Shown piece by piece: positions 10,187 to 17,975 of a stretch of 64,000 nucleotides of DNA. The stretch spans positions 34,415 through 98,414 of the forward strand of contig JAUIBE010000011.1 in assembly GCA_030428105.1 (NCBI GenBank). The letters are read 5' to 3'. Position numbers and translations under genes: made by a program. The notes under the pieces are model-generated. The model saw only the letters and a program-made list of their open reading frames with translations, did not search any database and was not told the DNA's origin. Positions within the stretch are counted from its first letter, which is position 1, and the number at the start of each line of letters is the position of its first letter. Origin of the DNA: Gammaproteobacteria bacterium. Lineage in GTDB: Bacteria; Pseudomonadota; Gammaproteobacteria; Xanthomonadales; SZUA-36.

Positions 10187-10945
10187 TCATTTTCGCGCGA
10201 CCTTCACCACCAGCGGCCAGCGCACTTCCCGTTTCTTTTCGGGATCACCCCATGCGCGGGCCAATCCGGCGCGGATTTCTTCCACCGGGTTAGCGCCTTT
10301 CTCGGCCACGTAGCGGCGAAACGCAGACCAGGTCTGCAGGTATTGCAGCATGGCCTCCAGCGGCCAGCTTGCCGACATCGCAAACGACGGCACCTCGATA
10401 TCTGGCCAGGGAAACGTGAAGTCCCTGTAACCACGCTCGACATAAGCCCGCTCCGGCGGCCAGTACGGCCCCAGGACTCCCTCGTACAGTTCGTACACCA
10501 GCGCGTCGAACTCCGGGTTAACCTCGGCCAGCATGTAGGTCCACGCGGCAAGGACGCCCCCTGGCTTCAAGACGCGCTCTGCTTCGGCGTGAAACGTCGC
10601 GTGATCAAACCAATGATAAGCCTGGGCCACCGTGATCAAGTCGACGCTGGCGTCAACCAGGGAGGAACGCTCCGCCGGCTCGGCGGCGTAGGTCACGCGA
10701 GGATGCGCCCTCGCCTGCTGGATCTGTTGTGCGCTGGCATCGCTGGCAAATACCGAGTCAAAGCGCCGGGCCAGCGCCACGGCGGCTTGCCCATTGCCGG
10801 TGGCGCAATCCCACGCCAGCCGCGTAGAAGGCGCCTGCGCGGCCAGCCAGTCAAACAGCGATTCGGGATATCCGGGACGATAGGCCGCGTATTGCGCGGC
10901 ATGCCCCGAAAAGTGGTCGGAGAAATGACCGGATTGGGCGCCCAA
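10187..10945 (-). CDS. class I SAM-dependent methyltransferase
   Basis: The protein has 252 residues from a TTG start one base after the stop of the upstream ferritin-like gene. The usual methyltransferase landmarks are present: an N-terminal segment FSGHAAQYAAYRPGYP, motif I as AWDCATGNGQAAVALA, VFASDASAQQIQQA, and VDLITVAQAYHWFDH with ERVLKPGGVLAAWTY. Similar to trans-aconitate/UbiE-like small-molecule methyltransferases; the substrate cannot be read from sequence. An in-frame extension to 11125 overlaps the upstream gene and has no methyltransferase character, so it was rejected. Translational coupling with the upstream DUF455 gene is likely. Confidence 0.85.
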   Translation of the reverse strand: MGAQSGHFSDHFSGHAAQYAAYRPGYPESLFDWLAAQAPSTRLAWDCATGNGQAAVALARRFDSVFASDASAQQIQQARAHPRVTYAAEPAERSSLVDASVDLITVAQAYHWFDHATFHAEAERVLKPGGVLAAWTYMLAEVNPEFDALVYELYEGVLGPYWPPERAYVERGYRDFTFPWPDIEVPSFAMSASWPLEAMLQYLQTWSAFRRYVAEKGANPVEEIRAGLARAWGDPEKKREVRWPLVVKVARK

Positions 10946-10946
10946 T

Positions 10947-11756
10947 TCAGGCAGCCTGTTCCTGCAGAATGGCCAGTTCTTCAGGGCTAAAGCCGGCCAA
11001 AAGCCTGGCGTCGATATTGAAAGGGCCGCGTGGCCAGCCAAAATATTCGCGCAGCAGTTCAACAAAAGTTGGCAACGGCGCAACGCCTTGCTGTTGGCAA
11101 CAGAAGCGGAACCATTCGCTGCCAATCAGAACGTGGCGCACTTCTTCTTCGAGAATCACTTCGAGTATGGCCACAGTTTCGCCATCACCGGCCTCGTTGA
11201 GGCGCTCGATCATCCCCGGCGTAACATCCAGGCCCCGCGCTTCCAACACCCTGGGCACCAGCGCCATGCGCGCCAGGCAGCTGTGCGATGTCTTCACCGC
11301 CATCTCCCACAAACCGTTGTGGGCAGGAAAATCGCCGTAGCGGTAACCAAGCGCCTCGAGACGCCCGTGCAGCATCTGGAAATGGCGCGCCTCGTCGGCC
11401 GCTACCGAGAGCCAGTCTCGGGTGAACTGCGCTGGCATGTCGCGGAATCGCCAGGCGGCGTCCAGGGCGAGGTTGATGGCGTTGAACTCAATGTGGGCGA
11501 TGGCATGTATCAGCGCTGCCCGGCCTTCCTCGCTACCCAGCCGGCGCTTAGCCAGGCTGGCCGGCGCAACAAGCTGCGGCCTATCCGGCCGACCGGCCAC
11601 GCAGGGTGCATCAACCGGGTTTTCCCGAACAGAAAAATCCGCCGTCTTGTCGGCGTACAGATCAGCAACCGCCTGGCATTTCTCAACCGGACAGGTCAGC
11701 CCAAGGGCCCGGCCAATGGCCTCAAAAGCGACAGACTGGTCAAACGCATTGCGCAT
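10947..11756 (-). CDS. DUF455 family ferritin-like protein
   Basis: The 269-residue protein has the DUF455 signature: HAIAHIEFNAINLALDAAWRF followed by VAADEARHFQML and EVRHVLIGSEWF. The paired E/H-x-x-H spacing across four helices is that of ferritin-like di-iron proteins, so a di-iron centre is likely (inference). A zinc- or iron-like CPVEKC is near residue 19. Function in the family is poorly defined; some members are near tRNA-modifying or oxygen-dependent enzymes. It is the first gene of a two-gene unit with the methyltransferase. Confidence 0.82.
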   Translation of the reverse strand: MRNAFDQSVAFEAIGRALGLTCPVEKCQAVADLYADKTADFSVRENPVDAPCVAGRPDRPQLVAPASLAKRRLGSEEGRAALIHAIAHIEFNAINLALDAAWRFRDMPAQFTRDWLSVAADEARHFQMLHGRLEALGYRYGDFPAHNGLWEMAVKTSHSCLARMALVPRVLEARGLDVTPGMIERLNEAGDGETVAILEVILEEEVRHVLIGSEWFRFCCQQQGVAPLPTFVELLREYFGWPRGPFNIDARLLAGFSPEELAILQEQAA

Positions 11757-11822
11757 AGAACTGGCAATCGAAGTGAAAGAATAACGGTGATAATTATAAC
11801 TTCATGCGGTGAACAAGCAGAG

Positions 11823-11936
11823 GGCGAAACAGGAGCGGGCACCTTTCAAAACCCGTCGTGAATACATCCATGTAGACTCGGATGAATCATCCCTGGTTCA
11901 TACGGTTTTGAAAGGTACCCACTCAACTGTTTCGCC
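11823..11936 (+). repeat. structured intergenic element, copy 1 (nested stems with conserved ATCCAT and ATCCCT loops)
   Basis: Nested pairing covers the whole span. Outer stem: GGCGAAACAG (11823-11832) with CTGTTTCGCC (11927-11936). Second stem: GGGcACCTTTCAAAACC (11837-11853) with GGTTTTGAAAGGTaCCC (11904-11920), one C/A mismatch. Inside are two small hairpins: TAC-ATCCAT-GTA (11863-11874) and ATGAATC-ATCCCT-GGTTCAT (11882-11901, one G-T pair). Copy 2 at 23470-23582 has the same layout and loops but different stem sequences. It lies between the divergent DUF455 gene and the TonB-like gene. It has no coding potential that I can support. Confidence 0.8.
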
Positions 11937-12015
11937 TGCGGATTCTTAAGCCATACTTAACGGGAAATTAAACCCCGTTGGGCATAATTCGCACTTTCAC
12001 CAGGGGCCATTCTTC

Positions 12016-12810
12016 TTGAGCTACGCCATTGCCACCAAACCGCGCCTGCGCGCCGCGGACAGCCGCTGGCTGATTCTTGCCGTGGTGGCCCACGCGTTGA
12101 TCCTGGCAATCCCCATCAAGCGGGTGACCGAAGCGGTGCAGCTGGCACCAGCCGAGCTGCTGGTGCGGCTGGTCATGCCTGCCCCGCGCGCACAAGTGGC
12201 GCCTCCACCGACCGAGGCGCTTGAAGCCGCGCCGGTTGAGCCGCTGGAGATCGACGAGGTTGTTCCTTCCGCGCAGCCGCGCAACATTCCCGTCCCGACA
12301 CCGACAACAGAAGCAAAGCCCGTCACGCCGGAAATTGACCAACCACCGCTGATACCGATCACGCCCCCGGTCACCACCGCGCGGCTGATAGACCAGCGAG
12401 ACAGCGTGGCTGAAACCGTGCCCCTGCCCAATGACTTAACCACAGCGCCCCGCCGTCTCGGTACGCCAGAAGACTACGAGATGCCTTCCAACTGGCAGCG
12501 CCATGCCGGCGCCGAGGCGCTGGCGCCCTTTGATAACACCTTCAACGGCAAGACCGTGCCTGAAAACGTCGAGGTCGTGGACAGCTGGCAGGCCGCCGAC
12601 GGCAGTCACAACGTGGTGGTTGAAACCCCGGCCGGCTTGCGCATGTGCGGACGCGCCCGCGCCCACGACCCACTCAACCCGCTGGTCGAGTCGGTAATGA
12701 TGTGGAAAGTCTGCGGCGGAGACGGCCGGCGGCCGTTCGATTTCAAACCGCGCAAGCCGCTGGACCGAGACTTCATCATCCCGATGGCGAAAGACGCCAC
12801 TGATCCGTGA
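12016..12810 (+). CDS. membrane-anchored periplasmic protein of unknown function with TonB-like N terminus
   Basis: The 264-residue frame opens with TTG at 12016; no earlier start exists in frame and CAGGGG is a possible ribosome site. One transmembrane segment lies near residues 17-36, preceded by basic residues. A Pro/Ala/Glu/Val-rich stretch (about 50-130) follows, then a compact C-terminal domain (about 150-264) with two cysteines (RMCGRAR, WKVCGGDGRRPF). The anchor plus proline-rich spacer is the layout of TonB, but the C-terminal TonB fold is not recognisable and no exbB/exbD is adjacent. No function is assigned. Copy 1 of the structured element lies just upstream. Confidence 0.7.
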   Translation: MSYAIATKPRLRAADSRWLILAVVAHALILAIPIKRVTEAVQLAPAELLVRLVMPAPRAQVAPPPTEALEAAPVEPLEIDEVVPSAQPRNIPVPTPTTEAKPVTPEIDQPPLIPITPPVTTARLIDQRDSVAETVPLPNDLTTAPRRLGTPEDYEMPSNWQRHAGAEALAPFDNTFNGKTVPENVEVVDSWQAADGSHNVVVETPAGLRMCGRARAHDPLNPLVESVMMWKVCGGDGRRPFDFKPRKPLDRDFIIPMAKDATDP

Positions 12811-12870
12811 TTTTCGCCACCGGGCGCCCAACCCTTCTGAAAAACTCTTTGTAAATCAAGATATACCGTT

Positions 12871-12886
12871 TGGCACGAAATCTGCA
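12871..12886 (+). promoter_or_regulatory. sigma-54 (RpoN) promoter, -24/-12
   Basis: TGGCACGAAATCTGCA matches the -24/-12 consensus TGGCACG-N4-TTGCA with one mismatch. GG (12872-12873) and GC (12884-12885) are exactly ten bases apart. Transcription would begin near 12897, 33 bases before the start of the small membrane protein gene, which also has a strong CAGGAGG ribosome site. An activator site would have to lie inside the upstream gene, and none was recognised. Confidence 0.65.
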
Positions 12887-12929
12887 TCTACCTGGGTAAG
12901 AACTGAATAACCCACTACAGGAGGGCACG

Positions 12930-13238
12930 ATGAGCGGTCGAGATTATGGTTCTGGAACTTGTGGCAACGTGATCTGTGCGCTGGCCAGTTTCTTTATTCC
13001 GGGGCTGGGTCAGCTTCTCCAGGGTCGCTGGATCCTGGCCGGTGTGATGTTTGTGCTCACGGCCATCCTGTGGATGATTCTGCTGGGCTGGGTGATCCAC
13101 CTGTGGTCAATCGTGGATGCGGCACTGTACAAGCCACGCCGCGATAACTGGGGCCACGACGATAGTCGCTACGATCGGTACAATCGATACCGAACCGAGC
13201 GGAGCTATCGTGACTATGACCGTTACTACCGGACCTGA
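12930..13238 (+). CDS. small membrane protein with Tyr/Arg/Asp-rich tail
   Basis: The 102-residue protein has two hydrophobic segments (about 12-30 and 34-56) joined by FFIPGLGQLLQGRW, a turn that resembles TM2-type membrane proteins. The last 40 residues are almost wholly Tyr, Arg, Asp, Ser and Asn in repeated R-Y-D-R-Y blocks, probably on the cytoplasmic face. A strong CAGGAGG precedes the ATG. A sigma-54 promoter lies upstream, so expression is probably tied to stress or nutrient signals through an unknown enhancer-binding protein. The last 23 bases overlap the following GNAT gene. No function is known to me. Confidence 0.75.
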   Translation: MSGRDYGSGTCGNVICALASFFIPGLGQLLQGRWILAGVMFVLTAILWMILLGWVIHLWSIVDAALYKPRRDNWGHDDSRYDRYNRYRTERSYRDYDRYYRT

Positions 13239-13734
13239 GCCAGCCAGAGAACAACTAACCCTCCGAACCGCAGTCAGGGATGACTGCGGTTTAATTTTGC
13301 AGTTCATCCAGGACCTCGCGGACTACGAAAAGCTGTCCCACGAGGTGACCGCCACGGTCGATGGCCTGGAATCCAGCCTGTTTGGCAGTCAGCCAGCAGC
13401 CCGGGTGGTGATTGCGGAATGGGAGGGAAACCCGGCCGGGTTCGCCCTCTTCTTCACCAACTACTCAACCTTCCTTGGCAAACCAGGCATCTACCTGGAA
13501 GACCTGTTTGTACGCCCTGAATTCCGGGGCAAGAGCATTGGCAAAGCCTTGTTGACCCACCTGGCATCGCTGGTGGTCGCCGGCGAAGGCGGCCGGCTGG
13601 ACTGGTCTGTTCTTACCTGGAACAAGCCAGCCATTGGCTTCTACGAGGGCATTGGCGCAAAGGCCATGTCCGGCTGGATGCAGATGCGACTCGAGGGTGA
13701 AGCCCTGCAGCGCATGGGCAAATCGAAGGCATAA
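13216..13734 (+). CDS. GNAT family N-acetyltransferase, spermidine/spermine acetyltransferase-like
   Basis: The product is 172 residues from the ATG at 13216, which overlaps the end of the preceding small gene by 23 bases. The fold begins with LTLRTAVRDDCGLILQFI and DLADYEKL. Acetyl-CoA is expected to bind in the segment LEDLFVRPEFRGKSIGKALL, and WNKPAIGFYEGIGAK is the usual C-terminal motif. The DLADYEKL opening and YLEDLFV are typical of SSAT-like GNAT enzymes acting on polyamines or small amines, but substrate assignment is tentative. The open frame extends upstream inside the neighbouring gene; that extension was rejected. A strong terminator follows. Confidence 0.85.
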   Translation: MTVTTGPEPAREQLTLRTAVRDDCGLILQFIQDLADYEKLSHEVTATVDGLESSLFGSQPAARVVIAEWEGNPAGFALFFTNYSTFLGKPGIYLEDLFVRPEFRGKSIGKALLTHLASLVVAGEGGRLDWSVLTWNKPAIGFYEGIGAKAMSGWMQMRLEGEALQRMGKSKA

Positions 13735-13737
13735 AAA

Positions 13738-13763
13738 AACGGCCCGGGTTTCCCCGGGCCGTT
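13738..13763. terminator. bidirectional terminator between the GNAT and IPTL-CTERM genes
   Basis: AACGGCCCGGG (13738-13748) and CCCGGGCCGTT (13753-13763) form an 11-bp stem with loop TTTC. It is flanked by A-runs on one side and TTTCTCTT on the other, between two convergent genes. Confidence 0.88.
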
Positions 13764-13786
13764 TCTCTTACATCAATCCAGGCTTA

Positions 13787-15184
13787 TCAGACCAGTCGGC
13801 GGAAGCCGATAAAGCCTACACCCAGCATCAGCAGGGCAAGCACGGCCAGGCCGTACTGGCTCAGCGTCGGGATGCCTTCGTACAGACGGGTGTTGTAGAT
13901 GGTGCACTCGGCACCCACGCCCGGCCATACGGTCAGGTTCTGACACTCGCTGTCGTCGATCTCAACGCCACCGTCAGCAACGAATACTTCGTCCACGTCA
14001 CACACGGTGCCGTTTTCCCAATCGGGGTAGACCAGGAAAGAGTCCGAACCGGGGTTACCGTAGAAGTTCAGGTAGCCACTGCACTCGTCGCCGAGGAAGC
14101 CAACGTTGCAGAATGCCTCGTTGCTGCATGACCACACGGCTTCAGCAATGTTCTGGCCATTGAACTGCGGGTTTTCATCGATCCAGACCTTGGTCACATC
14201 GATTTCAACCGGCAGCAGGCTGTTGTCGATTTCACACTGGTAGAAACCGGCGGAAACCTCTTCAAACACACAGCCCTCGTCGGAGCCAGTGTCGTTGAAG
14301 TTGTAGAAAGCCTCGTAACCAACCGGCACTTCTTCGGTCACCACGCAGTCCATGGCGCCGGGCTCGAAGTCGTTGACCACGAAGGTCACCGGGTCGCCCT
14401 CGGAAATACCGATGGTCTGCTCCAGCGGCAGGCCGGTGTTACAGCTCAGGGTTACTTCCACTTCGGCTTCGTTGTCGTCGTCGAAGTTCTTGGAAACCTC
14501 GAAGCGGGCCGGACCAACGCCACCTGCGGCTTCGCCATTGGCGCGGAGCAGCAGTGAACGGTAGCCCGGGAACAGGCTCTGGGTGGTAGACCATGCGCCG
14601 GCGTTGTCATTCCAGTTGTGGCCACCGTTCAACGGCGTTCCGGGTGACTCATCGCTGCAGATGAAGAAATCCAGGTCCGCAGTCGGATCCCAGCGCGCGC
14701 CGATGTACACGGAGTCGCCATTGGCCACGTCGATGTTCAGCGATGAAATGTCGTAGCTGTACCAGTTGCCTGGCAGCGTGCCGCCAACACCGGTTGCCTG
14801 CGCAGACATCACACCGAGGTTGTTGCCAGGTGCGCCGCCCGGGCCAGTGTTGTCCCACACTTCAATCTGGAAGTCGATGGTGGTATCGCCGCCCAGCTGC
14901 ACCCAGCAGAAACAAACTTCGGTGTAGCTGAAATCAGATGCCGGAGTGAATACATCGGCGTAAATGCCATCGGAAACGAGGGCTTCGTTCCAGCCGTAGC
15001 CGTTTTCGGCCACGCCGTCATCGTGAATCTCGCCACCACTGCAATCGGAAACACCCAGCGGGGCATCGCCAACGGAAGCCGCGCCGCCAGCACCGAGGTA
15101 ATCGAGTGCCTGGGCATGTGCAGCGCCAATTGAGATCAGCAGAACGGCAAAAGCCAGCAGACTCTGTTTAAAGAGCTTCTTCAT
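13787..15184 (-). CDS. IPTL-CTERM secreted protein
   Basis: The 465-residue protein has a signal peptide (MKKLFKQ then a Leu/Ala core, cleavage after AHA near residue 24). The C terminus consists of IPTLSQYGL, a hydrophobic segment and the basic end FRRLV: the IPTL-CTERM sorting signal. Residues about 30-210 look like a beta-sandwich domain with few cysteines. Residues about 230-430 contain a module (FEVSKNFDDDNEAEVEVTL, CNTGLPLEQT, VTEEVPVGYEA, VTKVWIDENP) that is clearly paralogous to the end of the 1021-residue protein at 60764-63829. It is probably exported and anchored or processed at the envelope. No exosortase-type enzyme is in the window. Confidence 0.85.
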   Translation of the reverse strand: MKKLFKQSLLAFAVLLISIGAAHAQALDYLGAGGAASVGDAPLGVSDCSGGEIHDDGVAENGYGWNEALVSDGIYADVFTPASDFSYTEVCFCWVQLGGDTTIDFQIEVWDNTGPGGAPGNNLGVMSAQATGVGGTLPGNWYSYDISSLNIDVANGDSVYIGARWDPTADLDFFICSDESPGTPLNGGHNWNDNAGAWSTTQSLFPGYRSLLLRANGEAAGGVGPARFEVSKNFDDDNEAEVEVTLSCNTGLPLEQTIGISEGDPVTFVVNDFEPGAMDCVVTEEVPVGYEAFYNFNDTGSDEGCVFEEVSAGFYQCEIDNSLLPVEIDVTKVWIDENPQFNGQNIAEAVWSCSNEAFCNVGFLGDECSGYLNFYGNPGSDSFLVYPDWENGTVCDVDEVFVADGGVEIDDSECQNLTVWPGVGAECTIYNTRLYEGIPTLSQYGLAVLALLMLGVGFIGFRRLV

Positions 15185-15360
15185 TGCTTATTCCTCTTTA
15201 TTTTGCCCCTGTCCGCAAGCGCGCGTCCGTGCCAGGGCGTTCACACCAAAAGATCCGCGCGGATTGTAAACAAACTGTGAAGAAATGTAAATTTATGTTT
15301 GCTATTTTCTATACCATTTGTCAGTGGAATCTCTTGCACAGACAGACAAAGGAAATCACC

Positions 15361-15786
15361 ATGTTTTTCAAGCCGATGCTCCTGCCCATGCTGGCCATGG
15401 TTGCGCTCACGTTCGTGGTCTGGGTTTACATGTACTTGACCCGCATGGCGGAAATAAACCGCAAGCGGATTCACCCGCAAAAATTGCAGCAACGCGAACA
15501 GGCCAACGCGCTGCTTACAGACTCGGCAGGCCCGGCCAACAACCTCAAGAACCTGTTCGAGTTACCCATTCTTTTCTACGTGGCGGTGCTGCTTACCTTG
15601 ATCCTGCTTATCCAGGACCCGTGGCTGGTCGCGCTGGCCTGGGCTTACGTACTGTTTCGCGTGGTTCACAGTTTTATCCAGTGCACTTACAACAACGTCA
15701 TGCACCGTTTCACCGTGTACTCGGCCTCTTGTATCGTATTGTTTTTGCTGTGGACTCAGCTGGCCTGGTATATCGTTTCCAATTAA
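15361..15786 (+). CDS. MAPEG family membrane protein
   Basis: The 141-residue integral membrane protein has four hydrophobic segments (about 5-25, 65-85, 88-103, 115-138). The stretch NLFELPILFYVAVLL followed by RVVHSFIQCTYNNVMHRF is the MAPEG signature. The superfamily contains glutathione transferases and eicosanoid enzymes; bacterial members are mostly uncharacterised. An upstream extension to 15184 would add a basic, non-membrane leader and has no ribosome site, whereas the ATG at 15361 follows AAAGGA. It is divergent from the IPTL-CTERM gene and followed 21 bases later by the DUF1272 gene. Confidence 0.85.
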   Translation: MFFKPMLLPMLAMVALTFVVWVYMYLTRMAEINRKRIHPQKLQQREQANALLTDSAGPANNLKNLFELPILFYVAVLLTLILLIQDPWLVALAWAYVLFRVVHSFIQCTYNNVMHRFTVYSASCIVLFLLWTQLAWYIVSN

Positions 15787-15807
15787 CCCTTCAAAAGGCC
15801 TGGTTCC

Positions 15808-16098
15808 ATGCTCGCCATCAAGCCCAACTGTGAGTCGTGCGGCAAAGACCTGCCGCCGCGTTCCACCGAAGCGGTGATTTGCTCGTTTGAATGCACCTTC
15901 TGCGAGCGCTGCGCCGATTCCTTGCTGCACAACATTTGCCCGAATTGCGGAGGTGGTTTCGAAAAGCGCCCTGTTCGTCCGCAGGATGCGCTCAAGCGGC
16001 ATCCGGCCAGCACTGACTCGCCCAGTGTTGGAATCAACCAGGACAGCCACCTGGAGTTCATCCGCCGGTTTCCCGGGGTGCCCCCCAACCGTCGCTAG
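15808..16098 (+). CDS. DUF1272 zinc-ribbon-like protein
   Basis: The 96-residue protein has four CxxC-type pairs in the DUF1272 order: CESCGKDLPP, ICSFECTFCERC and NICPNCGGGFEKRPVRP. Eight cysteines suggest two structural zinc sites (inference). The function of the family is unknown. It sits just after the MAPEG gene and is probably co-transcribed with it; ung lies convergently downstream. Confidence 0.88.
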   Translation: MLAIKPNCESCGKDLPPRSTEAVICSFECTFCERCADSLLHNICPNCGGGFEKRPVRPQDALKRHPASTDSPSVGINQDSHLEFIRRFPGVPPNRR

Positions 16099-16113
16099 GC
16101 GTCTTCGACTGGA

Positions 16114-16812
16114 TTAAGCAAGCGCCCAGTTAATGGGCTCCAGGCCGCGCGCGGAAAGCCAGCTATTCGCCTTGGAGAAATGCCTGCAGCCGAAAAAGCC
16201 GCGATGCGCCGAAAGCGGCGACGGATGCGGCGCTTTCAAAACCAGGTGACGGCTTTGATCAATCGCCGCTCCCTTTTTCTGCGCGTAGCTGCCCCACAGC
16301 ATGAACACCAGGCCGTCTCGACCCTTGTCCAGTTCGCTGACCACGCGGTCTGTGAAGCGCTCCCAGCCCTTGCCCTGGTGTGCGCCGGCGTTGCCACGTT
16401 CCACCGTCAACACGGCGTTGAGCAGCAGGACGCCCTGCTCCACCCAGGGTTGGAGGTTGCCGCTCCCGGGCCGTTCGCCTGGCGCTGAAGTGCCGATATC
16501 GGCCGTAATTTCCTTGTAGATGTTCAGCAGCGAAGGGGGCAGCGCAACGCCATCGGGCACCGAGAAACTCAGCCCGTGCGCCTGGCCCGGGCCGTGGTAA
16601 GGGTCCTGGCCCAGGATGACAACCTTGACGGCGTCGAACGGCGTCGAGTTCAATGCGTTGAAGATCAGCGGCCCTGGCGGATAGATCACCGCACCCGCGC
16701 TTTTGCGCTCCAGCAGGAAGGCGCGCAGTTGCTGCATGTACGGTTCGGAAAACGCGTCAGCGAGCCGTTGCTTCCAGGATTCCTCCAACTTGATCTGCCG
16801 TGTATCACTCAT
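16114..16812 (-). CDS. ung: uracil-DNA glycosylase
   Basis: The 232-residue family-1 enzyme removes uracil from DNA as the first step of base excision repair. The water-activating loop GQDPYHG (Asp70) and the HPSPLSAH loop (His196) are intact, together with [11 protein letters not shown] and [10 protein letters not shown]. The ATG at 16812 was preferred to an adjacent TTG at 16815. It is transcribed alone, away from the ferredoxin-NADP reductase gene. Confidence 0.97.
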   Translation of the reverse strand: MSDTRQIKLEESWKQRLADAFSEPYMQQLRAFLLERKSAGAVIYPPGPLIFNALNSTPFDAVKVVILGQDPYHGPGQAHGLSFSVPDGVALPPSLLNIYKEITADIGTSAPGERPGSGNLQPWVEQGVLLLNAVLTVERGNAGAHQGKGWERFTDRVVSELDKGRDGLVFMLWGSYAQKKGAAIDQSRHLVLKAPHPSPLSAHRGFFGCRHFSKANSWLSARGLEPINWALA

Positions 16813-16934
16813 CAATAATGCAATTTACTTGACAATTATCCAGCTTGACTCCGCGGCCATCGCCCCCAAATCCAACCCGGTCCGGGCAGCAATTTATACC
16901 AAATACCAATCACCTTAGAGGGAACTCCAGCATC

Positions 16935-17963
16935 ATGACCATCCAAACCGACGTCGTTATCGTGGGCGCAGGCCCCTGTGGCCTGTTCCAGGTGTTTGAA
17001 CTGGGGCTGCTGGATATCAAGGCCCACGTGGTCGATTCACTGCCCCAGGTTGGCGGTCAATGCTCCGAACTCTATCCGGAGAAGCCCATCTACGACATCC
17101 CTGCCCTGCCAGTGTGTGGCGCCCAGGAACTGACCGATCGGCTGATGGAACAGATCAAGCCGTTTGATCCGGTTTTTCACCTCAGCCAGACCGTGACTGA
17201 ACTCGAGAAACTCGACAACGGGCGCTTTCGCCTGGTCACCAATACCGGCACAGAGTTTGACGCAGGCGCGGTGGTGATCGCCGCCGGGCTGGGCGCGTTT
17301 GCGCCGCGACGCCTTCGCGCACGCGACGCCGATGCCTTTGAAGGTACGGAAATCCATTACAAGGTGCTGAACCCCGAGCGGCTGGCTGGTAAAAACCTGG
17401 TCATCCTGGGCGGTGGCGACTCGGCGCTTGACTGGACCCTGGAACTGCACGGCAAAGCGCGCAAAATCACCCTCATCCATCGCCGCGCCGAGTACCGCGC
17501 CCAGCCCGCGTCGGTGAGCAAGATGAAGTCGCTGGTCGATGGTGAAACCCTGGATGAAATCCAGGGCAATGTGCGCTGCGCCATCAAGAACGAAGATGGC
17601 AGTTTCGGTGGCCTTGAAATCGTCGGCGCTGATGGCGAGTCATTCAACCTCGACGCCGATGAAGTGTTCGTCTTCTGGGGTTTGTCACCGAACCTCGGCC
17701 CGGTGGCCGAATGGGGGCTGGAGATCGAAAAGCGCCACTTGCAGGTGGATACCGAGAAATTCCAGACCAGCGTGGAAGGCATCTTCGCCGTCGGCGATAT
17801 CAACACCTACCCCGGCAAGAAGAAGCTGATCCTGAGCGGCTTTCACGAGGGCGCGCTGGCCGCGTTTGGAATCCAGCAGTACATCCACCCGGAGCAGAAA
17901 GTGCGCCTGCAATACACCACCACCAGCCCGCTCATGCACCAGCGGCTGGGCGTGGACGACTAA
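16935..17963 (+). CDS. ferredoxin-NADP reductase, thioredoxin-reductase-like type
   Basis: The 342-residue flavoprotein has the FAD motif VIVGAGPCGLFQVFELGL at the N terminus, SLPQVGGQCSELYPEKPIYDIPA, a second nucleotide motif VILGGGDSALDW near 155 and FAVGDINTYPGKKKLI near the end. It lacks the CxxC of thioredoxin reductase. This combination defines the YumC/TrxR-like ferredoxin (flavodoxin)-NADP reductases of Bacillus and many proteobacteria. It would move electrons between NADPH and ferredoxin. A frame extension from 16845 lacks any flavoprotein character; the ATG at 16935 follows AGAGGGA. It could feed iron-sulfur enzymes such as the neighbouring PreTA, but that is conjecture. Confidence 0.9.
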   Translation: MTIQTDVVIVGAGPCGLFQVFELGLLDIKAHVVDSLPQVGGQCSELYPEKPIYDIPALPVCGAQELTDRLMEQIKPFDPVFHLSQTVTELEKLDNGRFRLVTNTGTEFDAGAVVIAAGLGAFAPRRLRARDADAFEGTEIHYKVLNPERLAGKNLVILGGGDSALDWTLELHGKARKITLIHRRAEYRAQPASVSKMKSLVDGETLDEIQGNVRCAIKNEDGSFGGLEIVGADGESFNLDADEVFVFWGLSPNLGPVAEWGLEIEKRHLQVDTEKFQTSVEGIFAVGDINTYPGKKKLILSGFHEGALAAFGIQQYIHPEQKVRLQYTTTSPLMHQRLGVDD

Positions 17964-17975
17964 AACACGGGCTTC

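Noticed and set aside
13117..13215. Upstream extension of the GNAT frame
   Set aside because: The extra residues overlap the preceding gene and lack acetyltransferase character; the ATG at 13216 gives a normal GNAT length.
15211..15236. Minus-strand TGGCACG upstream of the IPTL-CTERM gene, resembling a sigma-54 -24 element
   Set aside because: The downstream GC-rich sequence has no GC at the required ten-base distance with the TTGCA context, unlike the match at 12871.
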